From Mixta sp031457955 (GTDB taxonomy: Bacteria; Pseudomonadota; Gammaproteobacteria; Enterobacterales; Enterobacteriaceae), in the NCBI RefSeq assembly GCF_031457955.1, contig NZ_JAVDXN010000007.1, positions 144,312-208,311 of the forward strand: a stretch of 64,000 nucleotides of DNA, written 5' to 3'. The notes under the pieces are model-generated. The model searched no databases, had not been told where the DNA came from, and saw only the letters and a program-made list of their open reading frames with translations. Positions 24,367-33,135 of this stretch are shown one piece after another (the stretch's first letter is position 1; every line of letters begins with the position of its first letter). Made by a program: the position numbers and the translations under genes.

Positions 24367-25043
24367 GAGTATGGGAAGCAAGTAGAGAAGTAGGTTATGG
24401 CTTCCGCCAGGGAAGCCAAATTAAATGGCCTGTGAGTCGTCTACAAATAACGTTGGTTTCTAAAGAGTACCAGGGCAAACCATGTTATATAAATAATTTA
24501 ACTCGTTCACCAACCAGCAGATGAATATTTAGCGTTAATTGTTTAATGATTTTTCGCTCACGCTTAATCGATAACATCATGACTTTCGATGTAATAAAAG
24601 TAAGGGGGGACGGGCTGGCAAAATATGCCCTGAATAATATCCCGAGCGTATAAAAGCACGAAAGATAAATAATTGAAAAGTATCTTGATAATCATGCGGT
24701 CGGGGCAGCAGTTGACATTTTTTTGTGACTTGAATCACAATTTTACCAACGGTTTCGCCTGTCAGCGGCTATTAATGCCATAACCTCTGTTTTTTCGCAG
24801 ACAAAATAACGTAACCGAAGATGATTGTTCATTTGTTATGACCGTTTGATGATCTGATAACAGAGTCCGAGGAATCTGATTGAGATAAGCCGAGCGGCAA
24901 AGGATGATAAATCGTACCGTTAGGTTATCAACTCGGTTTTTCACCGGTTCCACGACTGTTTCCTTGTATGACCAGAGAAAGGCATGGTGAACCGCCGTCG
25001 TTGCGCTATCATCAATGAATTAATTTAGGGATTGGGTTATTAA
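24367..25043. other. Long AT-rich gene-free stretch before ypfG
   Basis: About 680 bases with no gene I can support. It includes a perfect CRP-type palindrome at 24724-24739. A minus-strand frame at 24762-24953 has no recognisable product. Base composition is far more AT-rich than the flanking nar and ypfG genes, consistent with decayed imported DNA that also includes the toxin remnant. Confidence 0.5.
24724..24739. promoter_or_regulatory. CRP-type palindrome in a gene-poor stretch
   Basis: TGTGACTTGAATCACA is an exact TGTGA-N6-TCACA site. The nearest gene it could serve is ypfG, starting 300 bases downstream; no annotated gene lies in between. It may be the relic of a promoter of a lost gene or control an unseen small RNA. 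Confidence 0.55.
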
Positions 25044-26138
25044 ATGCCTTACTGGATGAAATCGCTGTTGTTGCCTTTTCTTTTCATTGCCAGCGTGCAG
25101 GCGGCTCCGTTACAGAAAACATTTACCGACTGGCAGATCACCTGTAATAACCTTAATTATTGTGTGGCGCGTAATATCCCTGGTGAGAACGGTTTAGTGA
25201 TGAGCCTTTCCCGCTACGCGGGCGTTAACGATCGTCCTTTGTTGCGCATTGACTATGGCAACCGCTATACCGGCGATCTCAAAGGGGCGGCGTTGCAGGA
25301 TAACCTGCTGCTCGACCAGCAGCGTCTGCGTCCTGACTTCAAGCACTGGACGGTGGAACCTCATCATCTGGTGACCGCGCATCCTATCGCTATCGATGAG
25401 TTTCTGACGCAAATCATGGATGCCGATAATATTCAGGTAACCTGGCGTCCTCAGGCCACGATTTCATTACACGGGCTAAAAGCGGCGCTGCTGCTAATGG
25501 ATGATATGCAGGGGCGTGTCGGCAGCCTCAGTGCCTGGGTTAAGCGCGGTAGCCGCAGCGTGTGGGATGTGCCGCCGGAACCTGCAGCGCCACTAACGCG
25601 TTTGCCTGACCGTCCCGCTGCGCCTTTAACAAGAGAAGAAACCACCGGCCTGATCGATTATGGCACCTGGCGCGTAAATGCCGATGAGTGTTCGCTCGAC
25701 CCGATGCGCCGTGAAGTCAGCGTAGCGCCATTAACCGACAGCAAAGCTCTGCTGCTGGTGAGCTGCGAAATGGGCGCTTACAACATGATTAATTTAGCGT
25801 TTGAAGTTACCCGCACCCAGCCCTGGCAATCGCGTCGTCTGACGCTGTCGTTGCCTTTTTCCGCGCCCGGACACAGCGACAGGCAGCTGGAAATCATTAA
25901 TGCGGAGTATGATGCAGCTAATGCACAGCTTTTTACCTATGCAAAAGGGCGTGGCCTCGGCGATTGCGGTATTGCCACGCGCTGGCAGTTTAATGGTCAG
26001 GAGTTTGGGCTGGCGGAGTATGCTGAAGAAAGAACCTGTGACGCCTGGCACGGCAGCGACGAATGGCCCACCCTCTGGGTAAGCCAGCGTCCATCGCCAC
26101 CTGCCGCGGCGGAGCAACTATCCGCCAAATTACCTTAA
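25044..26138 (+). CDS. ypfG: DUF1176 periplasmic protein YpfG
   Basis: A 364-residue DUF1176 protein matching E. coli YpfG (347 aa) in the FTDWQITCNN...CVARN start, LDPMRREVSVAPLTD and VSCEMGAYN blocks. A signal peptide (about residues 1-20, cut after VQA) predicts export to the periplasm. Several conserved Cys (TCNN, YCVARN, ECSLDP, SCEMG, GDCGI, RTCDAWHG) probably form disulfides. Function unknown. The gene lies between nudK and tktB as in E. coli, though ampH and an Hcp islet have been inserted after it. Its stop overlaps the ampH stop, so the two are convergent. Confidence 0.88.
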   Translation: MPYWMKSLLLPFLFIASVQAAPLQKTFTDWQITCNNLNYCVARNIPGENGLVMSLSRYAGVNDRPLLRIDYGNRYTGDLKGAALQDNLLLDQQRLRPDFKHWTVEPHHLVTAHPIAIDEFLTQIMDADNIQVTWRPQATISLHGLKAALLLMDDMQGRVGSLSAWVKRGSRSVWDVPPEPAAPLTRLPDRPAAPLTREETTGLIDYGTWRVNADECSLDPMRREVSVAPLTDSKALLLVSCEMGAYNMINLAFEVTRTQPWQSRRLTLSLPFSAPGHSDRQLEIINAEYDAANAQLFTYAKGRGLGDCGIATRWQFNGQEFGLAEYAEERTCDAWHGSDEWPTLWVSQRPSPPAAAEQLSAKLP

Positions 26139-27316
26139 CGAATGGCCTGTACCTGAATCGGCGAACCTTTGTGATTGCCTGCCAGTTCAGTGACCAGGTC
26201 ATTAACGCCATCGCTCATGGCGCGAAAACGCGTCAGATTAGTGCGGGTAACCACCACAAATACGCCGACGTTGTACTGCGGAATCATCGCCATATAGGTA
26301 ATAAAACCGCCGCCGCCGCCGGTTTTTTGCATAATGCCTGGATGGCCGTTTTCTGGCGTCATATAGACCCAGCCCATGCCCAGCGCTTCTGCTTTGCCCG
26401 GTACATCCATGCCTTCTACTTTGGTTAACTGTTTACGTTGATAGATCAACGTTTGCAGGCGATCGATCTGTGGCGTACGCGTATTGATATCGGAATTCAA
26501 AAATTGCTGCATCCAGCGGCCCATATCTTCCGGCGTTGAATAGACGCCGCCGCTACCAATGGCTGCCAACGTATTACCGCATGGGCTGGCGCCGCGCTCC
26601 GGCACCATCAGACGTTTACACTGATCGGGAGAAGGCGTGAACGTGGTGTCCTTCATGCCCAGCGGACGCGTAACCAACTGACGAAACAGCGCCGGATAAG
26701 GCGTACCTGCCGCACGAGAAAGCGCATCCGCCAGTAAATCATAAGCAATATTAGAGTAGGCAGCGCGAACGCCAGGCGGCGTATTCAGCTGTGCTTTTTT
26801 CAGCCAGCCCCAGCGATCGGCTTTGGTCGGCCAGACAAAGACCGGACGTCCCGCTTTACCGCCGGGCTGCTCTCGCGGCAAACCGCTGGTATGGGTGGCA
26901 AGATGGATCAGACGCATCGGCTGCCCGGCATAATTGGGTACGCGCGCGCCGGGCGGCGCATAATTAGCCAGCGGATCATCCAGTTTTATTTGTCCCCGTT
27001 CCGCCATTTTAAGCATCACTTCGCTGGTCATGAGTTTGCTCAGCGAAGCAATACGAATTAACGAATCTTTTTGCGGACGCGTCTGGTTGCCAGGACGGGT
27101 TTCACCAAGGCTGGCAAAAACCCGTTGGTTACCATCAATGGCGACCAGCGCCATACCCGTAGCGGCGCTGCCATAGAAAATATGTTCAGCATAACGGTCG
27201 ACAACTTGAGAAGCCAGAAGCGGATCGGACGAAGGCTGCGCCTGGCTGCGTAGCGGCAGCGTGGCAAAGAGAGCAGCCAGCAGATAAAAGCGAGTTTTCA
27301 ACGGAGACAAATCCAT
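26135..27316 (-). CDS. ampH: D-alanyl-D-alanine carboxypeptidase/endopeptidase AmpH
   Basis: A 393-residue class C beta-lactamase-like penicillin-binding protein, very close to E. coli AmpH (385 aa), which cuts peptidoglycan cross-links and D-Ala ends and helps recycling. The active-site motifs are SLSK (Ser91, Lys94), YSN (in AAYSNIAYD) and KTG (QKTGGGGG). A signal peptide of about 26 residues, ending RSQAQ, sends it to the periplasm. The ATG at 27316 lacks a strong ribosome site, so a nearby downstream start is possible. E. coli ampH lies elsewhere; here it sits between ypfG and the Hcp islet behind an ERIC-like repeat. Confidence 0.92.
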   Translation of the reverse strand: MDLSPLKTRFYLLAALFATLPLRSQAQPSSDPLLASQVVDRYAEHIFYGSAATGMALVAIDGNQRVFASLGETRPGNQTRPQKDSLIRIASLSKLMTSEVMLKMAERGQIKLDDPLANYAPPGARVPNYAGQPMRLIHLATHTSGLPREQPGGKAGRPVFVWPTKADRWGWLKKAQLNTPPGVRAAYSNIAYDLLADALSRAAGTPYPALFRQLVTRPLGMKDTTFTPSPDQCKRLMVPERGASPCGNTLAAIGSGGVYSTPEDMGRWMQQFLNSDINTRTPQIDRLQTLIYQRKQLTKVEGMDVPGKAEALGMGWVYMTPENGHPGIMQKTGGGGGFITYMAMIPQYNVGVFVVVTRTNLTRFRAMSDGVNDLVTELAGNHKGSPIQVQAIR

Positions 27317-27696
27317 CAGGTTTAACGGAAGGTAAATTATATTACCCGAAATAATTCATGTTGCAGCGAGGCGACGAGTCGGCAAATCTCCGGGCAGTAA
27401 ATCGCTGGGATAAGCAGAAAAAGCCGATGCGTTGCAGCTTAACTATGACAGGTATAGTAATCGTTTTACTAACAACAGAAAGGGGAGAATAGAAGAAATT
27501 TTCGCATAATTGCGAAGCGTCTGGCCTGTGGCGGCCCGGTAGAATCATGAGCACCTGCAATTCCCTGACGATCAGCATCTTCCTGGCTGCATCGACACTA
27601 ACGACCTCGCACTGTGGCGACGCTGTTTTATTTGAATTGTTAAGAAAAACGGCGAAAAATGCTTTCCGTTGTGTACCCTGTATGACCGTCGCGGTA
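27317..27696. other. Intergenic region between ampH and the DUF3289 remnant
   Basis: About 380 bases upstream of ampH. It contains an ERIC-like repeat at 27342-27456. Nothing else is convincing; a plus-strand frame at 27547-27732 has no recognisable product and overlaps decayed DUF3289 sequence. Confidence 0.5.
27342..27456. repeat. ERIC-like intergenic palindromic repeat
   Basis: The left end (ACCCGAAATAATTC then GTTGCAGCGAGGCG) and the right end (GATGCGTTGCAGCTT then ATGACAGGTATA) closely resemble the outer arms of the enterobacterial ERIC/IRU element and face each other as inverted arms. The middle (CCGGGCAGTAAATCGCTGGG) differs from the classic ERIC core. It lies in the ampH leader and may fold in its 5' RNA. 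Confidence 0.55.
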
Positions 27697-27930
27697 TCAG
27701 TAAACAATCAACGTATTGCTTATAGTTGCTGATTGCAGGCCAAAATGATCCTGAAACTTAAACCTTATGTTGGCAATAGAGTTCTCATTTTTAACCTCAA
27801 AGAAATCGAGGGAAATATGCATCGCCCAAATATCATGAACGGTAATGTCCAGTCCATTAATTCTATTCAGATCGCCAGCAAATAAAAGGCAGGGCAGTTC
27901 TATCGCGGGTGATGCTGAATTTTCTGTCAT
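27697..27930 (-). pseudogene. Internally deleted DUF3289 gene
   Basis: The 77-residue frame joins a DUF3289 N-terminus (SPAIELPCLLFA) directly to a late DUF3289 region (RINGLDITVHDIWAMHISL, then FQDHFGL). Against the intact paralogue at 28963-29748 about 140 central residues are missing in frame, and the last 40 or so are lost after FQDHFGL. A ribosome site (GGAG) remains. It follows hcp by 68 bases on the same strand, the usual place of an Hcp-linked effector. It is most likely a non-functional relic. Confidence 0.75.
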
Positions 27931-27998
27931 CGCTAAGCTCCGTTTAGCAACGTTGGTAACTAAGCCGCCGCAGCGAAGCAGCGGCAGATAAGTTGATA

Positions 27999-28481
27999 TT
28001 ACATCTCTTTATTTTCTTTGATATTCCAGCCCGCCGCTATTTCAGCGCCTTTGCCGCCTTTTTCCGTTTGTTCCCAGTATTGCTGGCGTATTCGGGCCGC
28101 CTGGAAATTATAGGTCATGTTAACCCGCTCGTTACCGCTGGTGCCGTTGTAAGTCAGGCCGGTTAACAGCACTTCCTCCAGAGTAATCCGCATATATTCT
28201 ATCTGCGGATTACCCGCCTTACAGGCAGAGAGCTCAACTTTATTAATATGCTTGCCGCTGGAAAGGTAGCGCGCAATTGCCGGTGTGGCGCGATCGATCG
28301 GCGCATTCGCCGTCAGATCACGCCAGGTCACTTTGCCAGCGCCGCCGCCGCCGCCCGTTTGCATATTGCCCGGCTGACTGGCGCCCCAGCTAAAACCGGT
28401 AAGCGTAATCCACCCTTTATGATTAGCATCCTTTGCTTCTCCCTCTATATTTTCGATTTTCAAAAAAAGATCGATACTCAT
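27999..28481 (-). CDS. hcp: Type VI secretion Hcp-family tube protein (orphan)
   Basis: A 160-residue Hcp, the protein that stacks in hexameric rings to form the T6SS inner tube and can carry effectors. Family blocks are visible along the whole length: FLKIENIEGEAKD, FSWGASQPGNM followed by a Gly-rich loop, KHINKVELSACKAG, and RQQYWEQTEKGGKGAE near the C-terminus. The ribosome site AGGAG is ideal. No T6SS structural genes (tss, vgrG, clpV) are in the window, so it is an orphan Hcp presumably using an apparatus elsewhere. It lies between DUF943 and the broken DUF3289 copy. Confidence 0.93.
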   Translation of the reverse strand: MSIDLFLKIENIEGEAKDANHKGWITLTGFSWGASQPGNMQTGGGGGAGKVTWRDLTANAPIDRATPAIARYLSSGKHINKVELSACKAGNPQIEYMRITLEEVLLTGLTYNGTSGNERVNMTYNFQAARIRQQYWEQTEKGGKGAEIAAGWNIKENKEM

Positions 28482-28544
28482 CCTTAACTCCTGTTACGTT
28501 GATTAACTACGGGGAATTGCGTCTGCCGTTCTCATTCCTGCGGG

Positions 28545-28976
28545 TTATAGATGTCGCAGAAAGCGCTGAAAAATATTTTCAGTGATATATTCGGTACGTC
28601 CATCCGGATAGTGCCATATTAACAGCGGGCGGTTATCTTTAGATACGCAATTGGCTGCGTCAGACATATCTTTAAAGCAAAGCAAATCGCTATCATGATC
28701 GGTGCCAGAATCTTTTTTGTATTCGGTTTGTAAAAAAAGAATAATATGGTTTTCAGGTGAATTAATAAACCCGTTCATTTCTTGCAGTTGTTGCTGATGA
28801 TCTTTCCACCAGGATATTTTACCGTGTCTTGTTAATGGAAAGTTTTTTACAATCACAACCGCCAGGGTTTCACCCGGTCTATGCACGCCAATAATTTTTA
28901 CTGGCAGTATTGATCGATACACTATAAATAGCAGAGTAGCTGCCAGGAGCGTGGTTAGAGATTTATATTTTATCAT
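28545..28976 (-). CDS. DUF943 family membrane-anchored protein, possible immunity protein
   Basis: A 143-residue protein with one N-terminal membrane segment (about residues 8-22) and a periplasmic-looking domain. It fits the DUF943 pattern: VKIIGVHR, VVIVKNFPLTRHGKISWW and LLCFKDM with further Cys. Its ATG lies inside the end of the DUF3289 gene (14-base overlap), so the two are translationally coupled. DUF943 genes commonly sit beside DUF3289 genes in enterobacteria. An immunity role against the DUF3289 protein is inference from this coupling. The gene is AT-rich. Confidence 0.75.
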   Translation of the reverse strand: MIKYKSLTTLLAATLLFIVYRSILPVKIIGVHRPGETLAVVIVKNFPLTRHGKISWWKDHQQQLQEMNGFINSPENHIILFLQTEYKKDSGTDHDSDLLCFKDMSDAANCVSKDNRPLLIWHYPDGRTEYITENIFQRFLRHL

Positions 28977-29748
28977 GACGGCCTATACGGGGTTTTTTTG
29001 TTAAAACAATATCGCTAATAAATGGTTTAAACGCATTGTTATTTATATGCTGGAGATAAAACCATATCCTGAAGATACGGAACTGGCGATAAAAATTATT
29101 GTTTATATCTTTTGCATCCAGGCCAAAATGATCCTGGATATGATATTTTATCGCTACGGTGAAACTGTCTTTATCGATCTGTAAACTTTCCAAACTAATA
29201 TGGGTTGCCCAGGTATCATGAACCGTGATGCCTAAACCATTAAACCGGTCGGAAACGTCATCGAACCGGGGCAGCAGGGATTTCATTATTGAATCGTGTA
29301 AAGCTTTAAGTGCCGACTCAGGTAAAATTTTTCTTTCCCAGTCAATATAATTTTGAATCGTCTCTAAAATAACGTTAACGGAGCTCTGCATAGAACTATG
29401 CTCCGCCATCGCCTGGTCCAGCAGCGGATCGCTGAAAACGCTGCCGTTGCCGTACTGCATATGGGTAATCATGGTTCGCGCCAGACTCTTATAATTGCCA
29501 TAAAATGAAAACATATCTGACAGATCGCGAAACTCATCAAACAAAATACGGGCGCGCTCTTCATGGTTGGGATGGGTATAGGGATCAACCCGCGCTGAGA
29601 TATCGCGTAGGTGATATTGTTGGCGCAGCACCTCGGCGGAAAGGTCGCCATACTGCATATCGGGCGCACCGTAATCATCCATAGTATGTTGCGTGGCAAA
29701 TAAAAGGCAGGGCAGTTTTATTGCGGGGGATAATAGCGTCTCAGCCAT
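28963..29748 (-). CDS. DUF3289 family protein, putative Hcp-linked effector
   Basis: A 261-residue DUF3289 protein. The conserved start PCLLFATQHTMDDYGAPDMQYGD is intact (residues about 14-36), followed by a helical middle and a C-terminal part, GLGITVHDTWATHISL and IQDHFGLD. No signal peptide is seen. DUF3289 proteins are often found next to hcp and DUF943 genes, which suggests a T6SS cargo role; activity is unknown to me. It overlaps DUF943 by 14 bases. With the hcp and deleted copy downstream, it suggests a duplicated hcp-DUF3289-DUF943 cassette. AT-rich relative to the neighbours. Confidence 0.8.
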   Translation of the reverse strand: MAETLLSPAIKLPCLLFATQHTMDDYGAPDMQYGDLSAEVLRQQYHLRDISARVDPYTHPNHEERARILFDEFRDLSDMFSFYGNYKSLARTMITHMQYGNGSVFSDPLLDQAMAEHSSMQSSVNVILETIQNYIDWERKILPESALKALHDSIMKSLLPRFDDVSDRFNGLGITVHDTWATHISLESLQIDKDSFTVAIKYHIQDHFGLDAKDINNNFYRQFRIFRIWFYLQHINNNAFKPFISDIVLTKKPRIGRHDKI

Positions 29749-30102
29749 CGCGGAGGTCCTTTTAATTTTTATCCTTAGCGGGCAGGGTAGAACAGTGGAA
29801 AAACGGAAGGAAGGTAATCACAATAAAAGTGTGAGGCGTGCTGGGTTATTTTAGCTGTTAAGGTCAAAGAGCATGGTGTTAATAGTGAAGCAATTAACTG
29901 ATTATAATTAAAGGTTTCATTTATTAACGCTGAGTATTTATGTTATACGCTATTATTATTTGTTATTTGCGCTGGCTTTACAAAAGGCGCGGCGGAAAAA
30001 GTATTTAAAGAGGTAGTTGGAATAACTAGACGGGCGGGAATGAACAGCTATTCAGCCGATAAAAAAGCACGCCCGGGGGCGTGCTTATGCTTAATTAACC
30101 TA
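29749..30102. other. AT-rich intergenic region between the DUF3289 gene and tktB
   Basis: About 350 AT-rich bases that probably hold the promoter of the DUF3289-DUF943-hcp unit and end with the tktB terminator. No gene is seen. Confidence 0.5.
30058..30086 (-). terminator. Terminator after tktB
   Basis: AAGCACGCCC and GGGCGTGCTT form the stem; read on the minus strand it runs into six Ts. It ends the talA-tktB transcript. Confidence 0.85.
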
Positions 30103-32103
30103 TTAATGCGGTTTCAACAGCGTTTCAGCATGGCTAACGATGTTTTCAACGGTAAAGCCAAACTCCGCAAACAGTTTATCTGCCGGAGCGGACTCGCCAA
30201 AGGTGGTCATGCCCACAATCGCGCCGTTCAGGCCAACATACTTGTACCAGTAATCAGCAATGCCCGCTTCTACCGCCACGCGAGCGCTTACGGTGGAAGG
30301 CAGAACCGATTCACGGTAAGCGACATCCTGTTTATCAAACAGGTCGGTTGACGGCATGGAAACCACGCGCACCTTATGCCCGGCACGCGTCAGTTTTTCC
30401 GCCGCGCCCAGGGTAATTTCCACTTCGGAACCGGTCGCGATCAGGATAACTTCCGGCGTGCCTTCGCTATCGCGCAGGATATAGCCGCCACGGGAGATAT
30501 CCGCCAGCTGCTGCGGCGTACGCTCCGGCTGCATCAGGTTCTGGCGCGACAGGATCAGTGCGGTAGGGCCGTTATGGCGCTCAATCGCATGTTTCCACGC
30601 CACGGCAGTTTCTACCTGATCGCAAGGGCGCCAGGTGCTCATATTTGGCGTAAGACGCAGGCTGGCCAGCTGTTCAACCGGCTGGTGCGTCGGACCATCT
30701 TCGCCCAGGCCGATAGAGTCATGGGTATACACCATAATCTGTCGCGCTTTCATCAGCGCCGCCATACGTACCGCGTTACGCGCATACTCCACGAACATCA
30801 GGAAGGTCGCGGTATAAGGCACGAAGCCGCCATGATGCGCGATGCCGTTGGCAATCGCCGTCATGCCGAACTCGCGTACGCCGTAGTGAATATAGTTACC
30901 GGCCGCATCGTCTTTAATCGATTTTGAGCCTGACCAGATCGTCAGGTTACTGGGCGCCAGATCCGCTGAACCGCCAAGGAATTCCGGCAACAGCTTACCG
31001 TAAACTTCCAGCGCATTTTGCGACGCTTTACGACTGGCGATTTTGTTCGCATTCGCCTGCAGCTGCTCGATAAATTTCTGCGTTTCCTGCTGCCAGTTCT
31101 CCGGCATACCGCCGGTCATGCGACGGCTATATTCCGCAGCCAGCTCCGGGAAGGCCGCTTTATAAGCCGCGAATTTCTCGTTCCAGGCTTTTTCCTGCTG
31201 TTCGCCCGCCTGTTTAGCATCCCACTGCTGATAAATATCCTGTGGGATATCAAACGGTGCGTGGTTCCAGCCCAGCTGTTTACGCGTCAGCGCAATCTCT
31301 TCATCTCCCAGCGGCGCGCCGTGCGCATCTTCTTTACCCGCTTTGTTCGGCGAACCGAAGCCGATGATGGTGCGGCAGATAATCAGCGATGGCTTATCGG
31401 TCACGCTTTGCGCTTCCTTAATCGCCGCCGCAACTGCCTCAGGATCGTGACCGTCGATTTCGCTGATAACATGCCAGTTATAGGCTTCAAAACGCTGCGC
31501 GGTATCATCGGTAAACCAGCCTTCGGTCTCGCCATCGATAGAGATACCGTTGTGGTCATAGAAACCGATCAGCTTGCCAAGGCCCAGCGTACCCGCCAGC
31601 GAGCAAACTTCATGGGAAATACCTTCCATCAGGCAACCATCACCCATAAACACATAGGTGAAATGGTCAACGATGTCATGCTCGGGGCGGTTAAACTGCG
31701 CCGCCAGCGTGCGTTCGGCGATAGCCAGGCCCACAGCGTTCGCCAGGCCCTGTCCCAGCGGACCGGTGGTGGTTTCTACGCCCGGCGTATAGCCCAGCTC
31801 CGGGTGGCCCGGCGTTTTAGAGTGCAGCTGACGGAAATTTTTCAATTCCTCAATCGGCAGATCGTAGCCGGTCAGATGCAGCAAGCTATACAGCAGCATT
31901 GAACCGTGGCCGTTAGAGAGAATAAAACGGTCGCGGTCGGCCCATGCGGGATTGGTCGGATTATGTTTCAGGAAATCGCGCCACAGCACTTCGGCGATAT
32001 CCGCCATGCCCATCGGCGCACCCGGGTGGCCTGATTTTGCTTTTTGTACCGCATCCATGCTTAGCGCACGAATCGCATTCGCCAGTTCTCTACGTGAGGA
32101 CAT
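30103..32103 (-). CDS. tktB: Transketolase
   Basis: Transketolase moves two-carbon units between pentose phosphate sugars using thiamine diphosphate and Mg2+ in the cytoplasm. At 666 residues it is full length (E. coli TktB 667, TktA 663). The ThDP/metal-binding GDGCLMEGISHE, the SGHPGAPMGMAD and SLIICRTIIGFGSPNKAG blocks and a C-terminal transketolase domain are present. It is named tktB for its pairing with talA next to maeB, as in E. coli; sequence alone does not exclude tktA. The ATG at 32103 is chosen for GGGAG upstream over an extended frame. Confidence 0.93.
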   Translation of the reverse strand: MSSRRELANAIRALSMDAVQKAKSGHPGAPMGMADIAEVLWRDFLKHNPTNPAWADRDRFILSNGHGSMLLYSLLHLTGYDLPIEELKNFRQLHSKTPGHPELGYTPGVETTTGPLGQGLANAVGLAIAERTLAAQFNRPEHDIVDHFTYVFMGDGCLMEGISHEVCSLAGTLGLGKLIGFYDHNGISIDGETEGWFTDDTAQRFEAYNWHVISEIDGHDPEAVAAAIKEAQSVTDKPSLIICRTIIGFGSPNKAGKEDAHGAPLGDEEIALTRKQLGWNHAPFDIPQDIYQQWDAKQAGEQQEKAWNEKFAAYKAAFPELAAEYSRRMTGGMPENWQQETQKFIEQLQANANKIASRKASQNALEVYGKLLPEFLGGSADLAPSNLTIWSGSKSIKDDAAGNYIHYGVREFGMTAIANGIAHHGGFVPYTATFLMFVEYARNAVRMAALMKARQIMVYTHDSIGLGEDGPTHQPVEQLASLRLTPNMSTWRPCDQVETAVAWKHAIERHNGPTALILSRQNLMQPERTPQQLADISRGGYILRDSEGTPEVILIATGSEVEITLGAAEKLTRAGHKVRVVSMPSTDLFDKQDVAYRESVLPSTVSARVAVEAGIADYWYKYVGLNGAIVGMTTFGESAPADKLFAEFGFTVENIVSHAETLLKPH

Positions 32104-32141
32104 GTTTTTCTCCCTTAAAGGAAAGAGTCGAAAGGATGAAA

Positions 32142-32163
32142 ACGGGGCGAAAATTCGCCCCTG
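32142..32163 (-). terminator. Hairpin between talA and tktB
   Basis: GGGGCGAA (32144-32151) and TTCGCCCC (32154-32161) form a perfect stem. Read on the minus strand it is followed by GTTTTC. It sits in the 81-base gap between talA and tktB and may attenuate or stabilise the shared mRNA rather than end it. Confidence 0.55.
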
Positions 32164-32184
32164 AATCAAACGTTAATGTGGCTG

Positions 32185-33135
32185 TTACAGCCGGGCCGCC
32201 AGCGTCTCTTCCAGTTTGATCTGGTCAGCGGCAAACTGACGGATGCCTTCAGAGAGTTTCTCTACCGCCATCGGATCCTGGTTATGTTCCCAACGGAACT
32301 CTGATTCAGAAAGCGGCGACGGCTCATGGAAGCCCTGCGTTGATGGCGTCAGTTTGCGTTCTACCGGCGCATCGCTGGACTGCAGATCCTGCAGCAGGTT
32401 AGGGGAAATCGTCAGGCGGTCGCAGCCGGCCAGCGCCAGGATCTGCTCGGTTTTACGGAAGCTTGCGCCCATGATGATGGTTTTATAGCGGTGCGATTTA
32501 TAGTACTCGTAAATGGCACGCACCGATTTCACGCCCGGATCTTCATCCACGTTGTACGGGTCCATCGGCTGACGGGTGTTGTACCAGTCATAGATACGGC
32601 CCACAAACGGCGAAATCAGGAACACGCCCGCTTCGGCGCAGGCGCGTGCCTGGGCAAACGAGAACAGCAGCGTCAGGTTACAGTTGATGCCATTTTTCTC
32701 CAGCTCTTCTGCCGCGCGGATGCCTTCCCAGGTGGAGGCCAGTTTAATCAGAATGCGCGAGCGGTCGATGCCGTGGTCTTCATACATTCTTACCAGTTTT
32801 TCCGCTTTGGTGACGCACATGCCACGATCGAAGGAGAGGCGTGCATCCACTTCGGTCGAAACACGGCCCGGCACGCTTTTCAAAATTTCCATGCCGAGGT
32901 TCACAGCCACTTTATCGCTGGCGTTAATAATTTGCGTTTCTTTGCTGCCGCCCTGTTTTTTCGCGTATTCAATCGCATCATCAATCAGGTGCTTATAGGA
33001 GTCGAGTCCGGCGGCTTTCAGGATCAGAGAAGGGTTGGTGGTGGCGTCTTCAGGATTATAGTTACGAATGGATTCAATATCGCCGCTGTCCGCCACAACG
33101 GTGGTGAATTGTTTCAGTGCATCTAGCTGATTCAT
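32185..33135 (-). CDS. talA: Transaldolase
   Basis: Transaldolase transfers a three-carbon dihydroxyacetone unit in the non-oxidative pentose phosphate pathway. It is 316 residues, equal to E. coli TalA. The Schiff-base Lys is in RILIKLASTWEGI, the N-terminal Asp in VADSGDIESI, and CNLTLLFSFAQARACAEAG is the family signature. The partner gene tktB follows at 81 bases on the same strand, so the two act as a pentose phosphate pair, divergent from maeB. A TalB identity cannot be excluded by sequence. Confidence 0.94.
   Translation of the reverse strand: MNQLDALKQFTTVVADSGDIESIRNYNPEDATTNPSLILKAAGLDSYKHLIDDAIEYAKKQGGSKETQIINASDKVAVNLGMEILKSVPGRVSTEVDARLSFDRGMCVTKAEKLVRMYEDHGIDRSRILIKLASTWEGIRAAEELEKNGINCNLTLLFSFAQARACAEAGVFLISPFVGRIYDWYNTRQPMDPYNVDEDPGVKSVRAIYEYYKSHRYKTIIMGASFRKTEQILALAGCDRLTISPNLLQDLQSSDAPVERKLTPSTQGFHEPSPLSESEFRWEHNQDPMAVEKLSEGIRQFAADQIKLEETLAARL

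Noticed and set aside
24762..24953. 63-codon minus-strand frame in the gene-free stretch
   Set aside because: No family match recognised and no ribosome site; composition is the same as the surrounding non-coding DNA.
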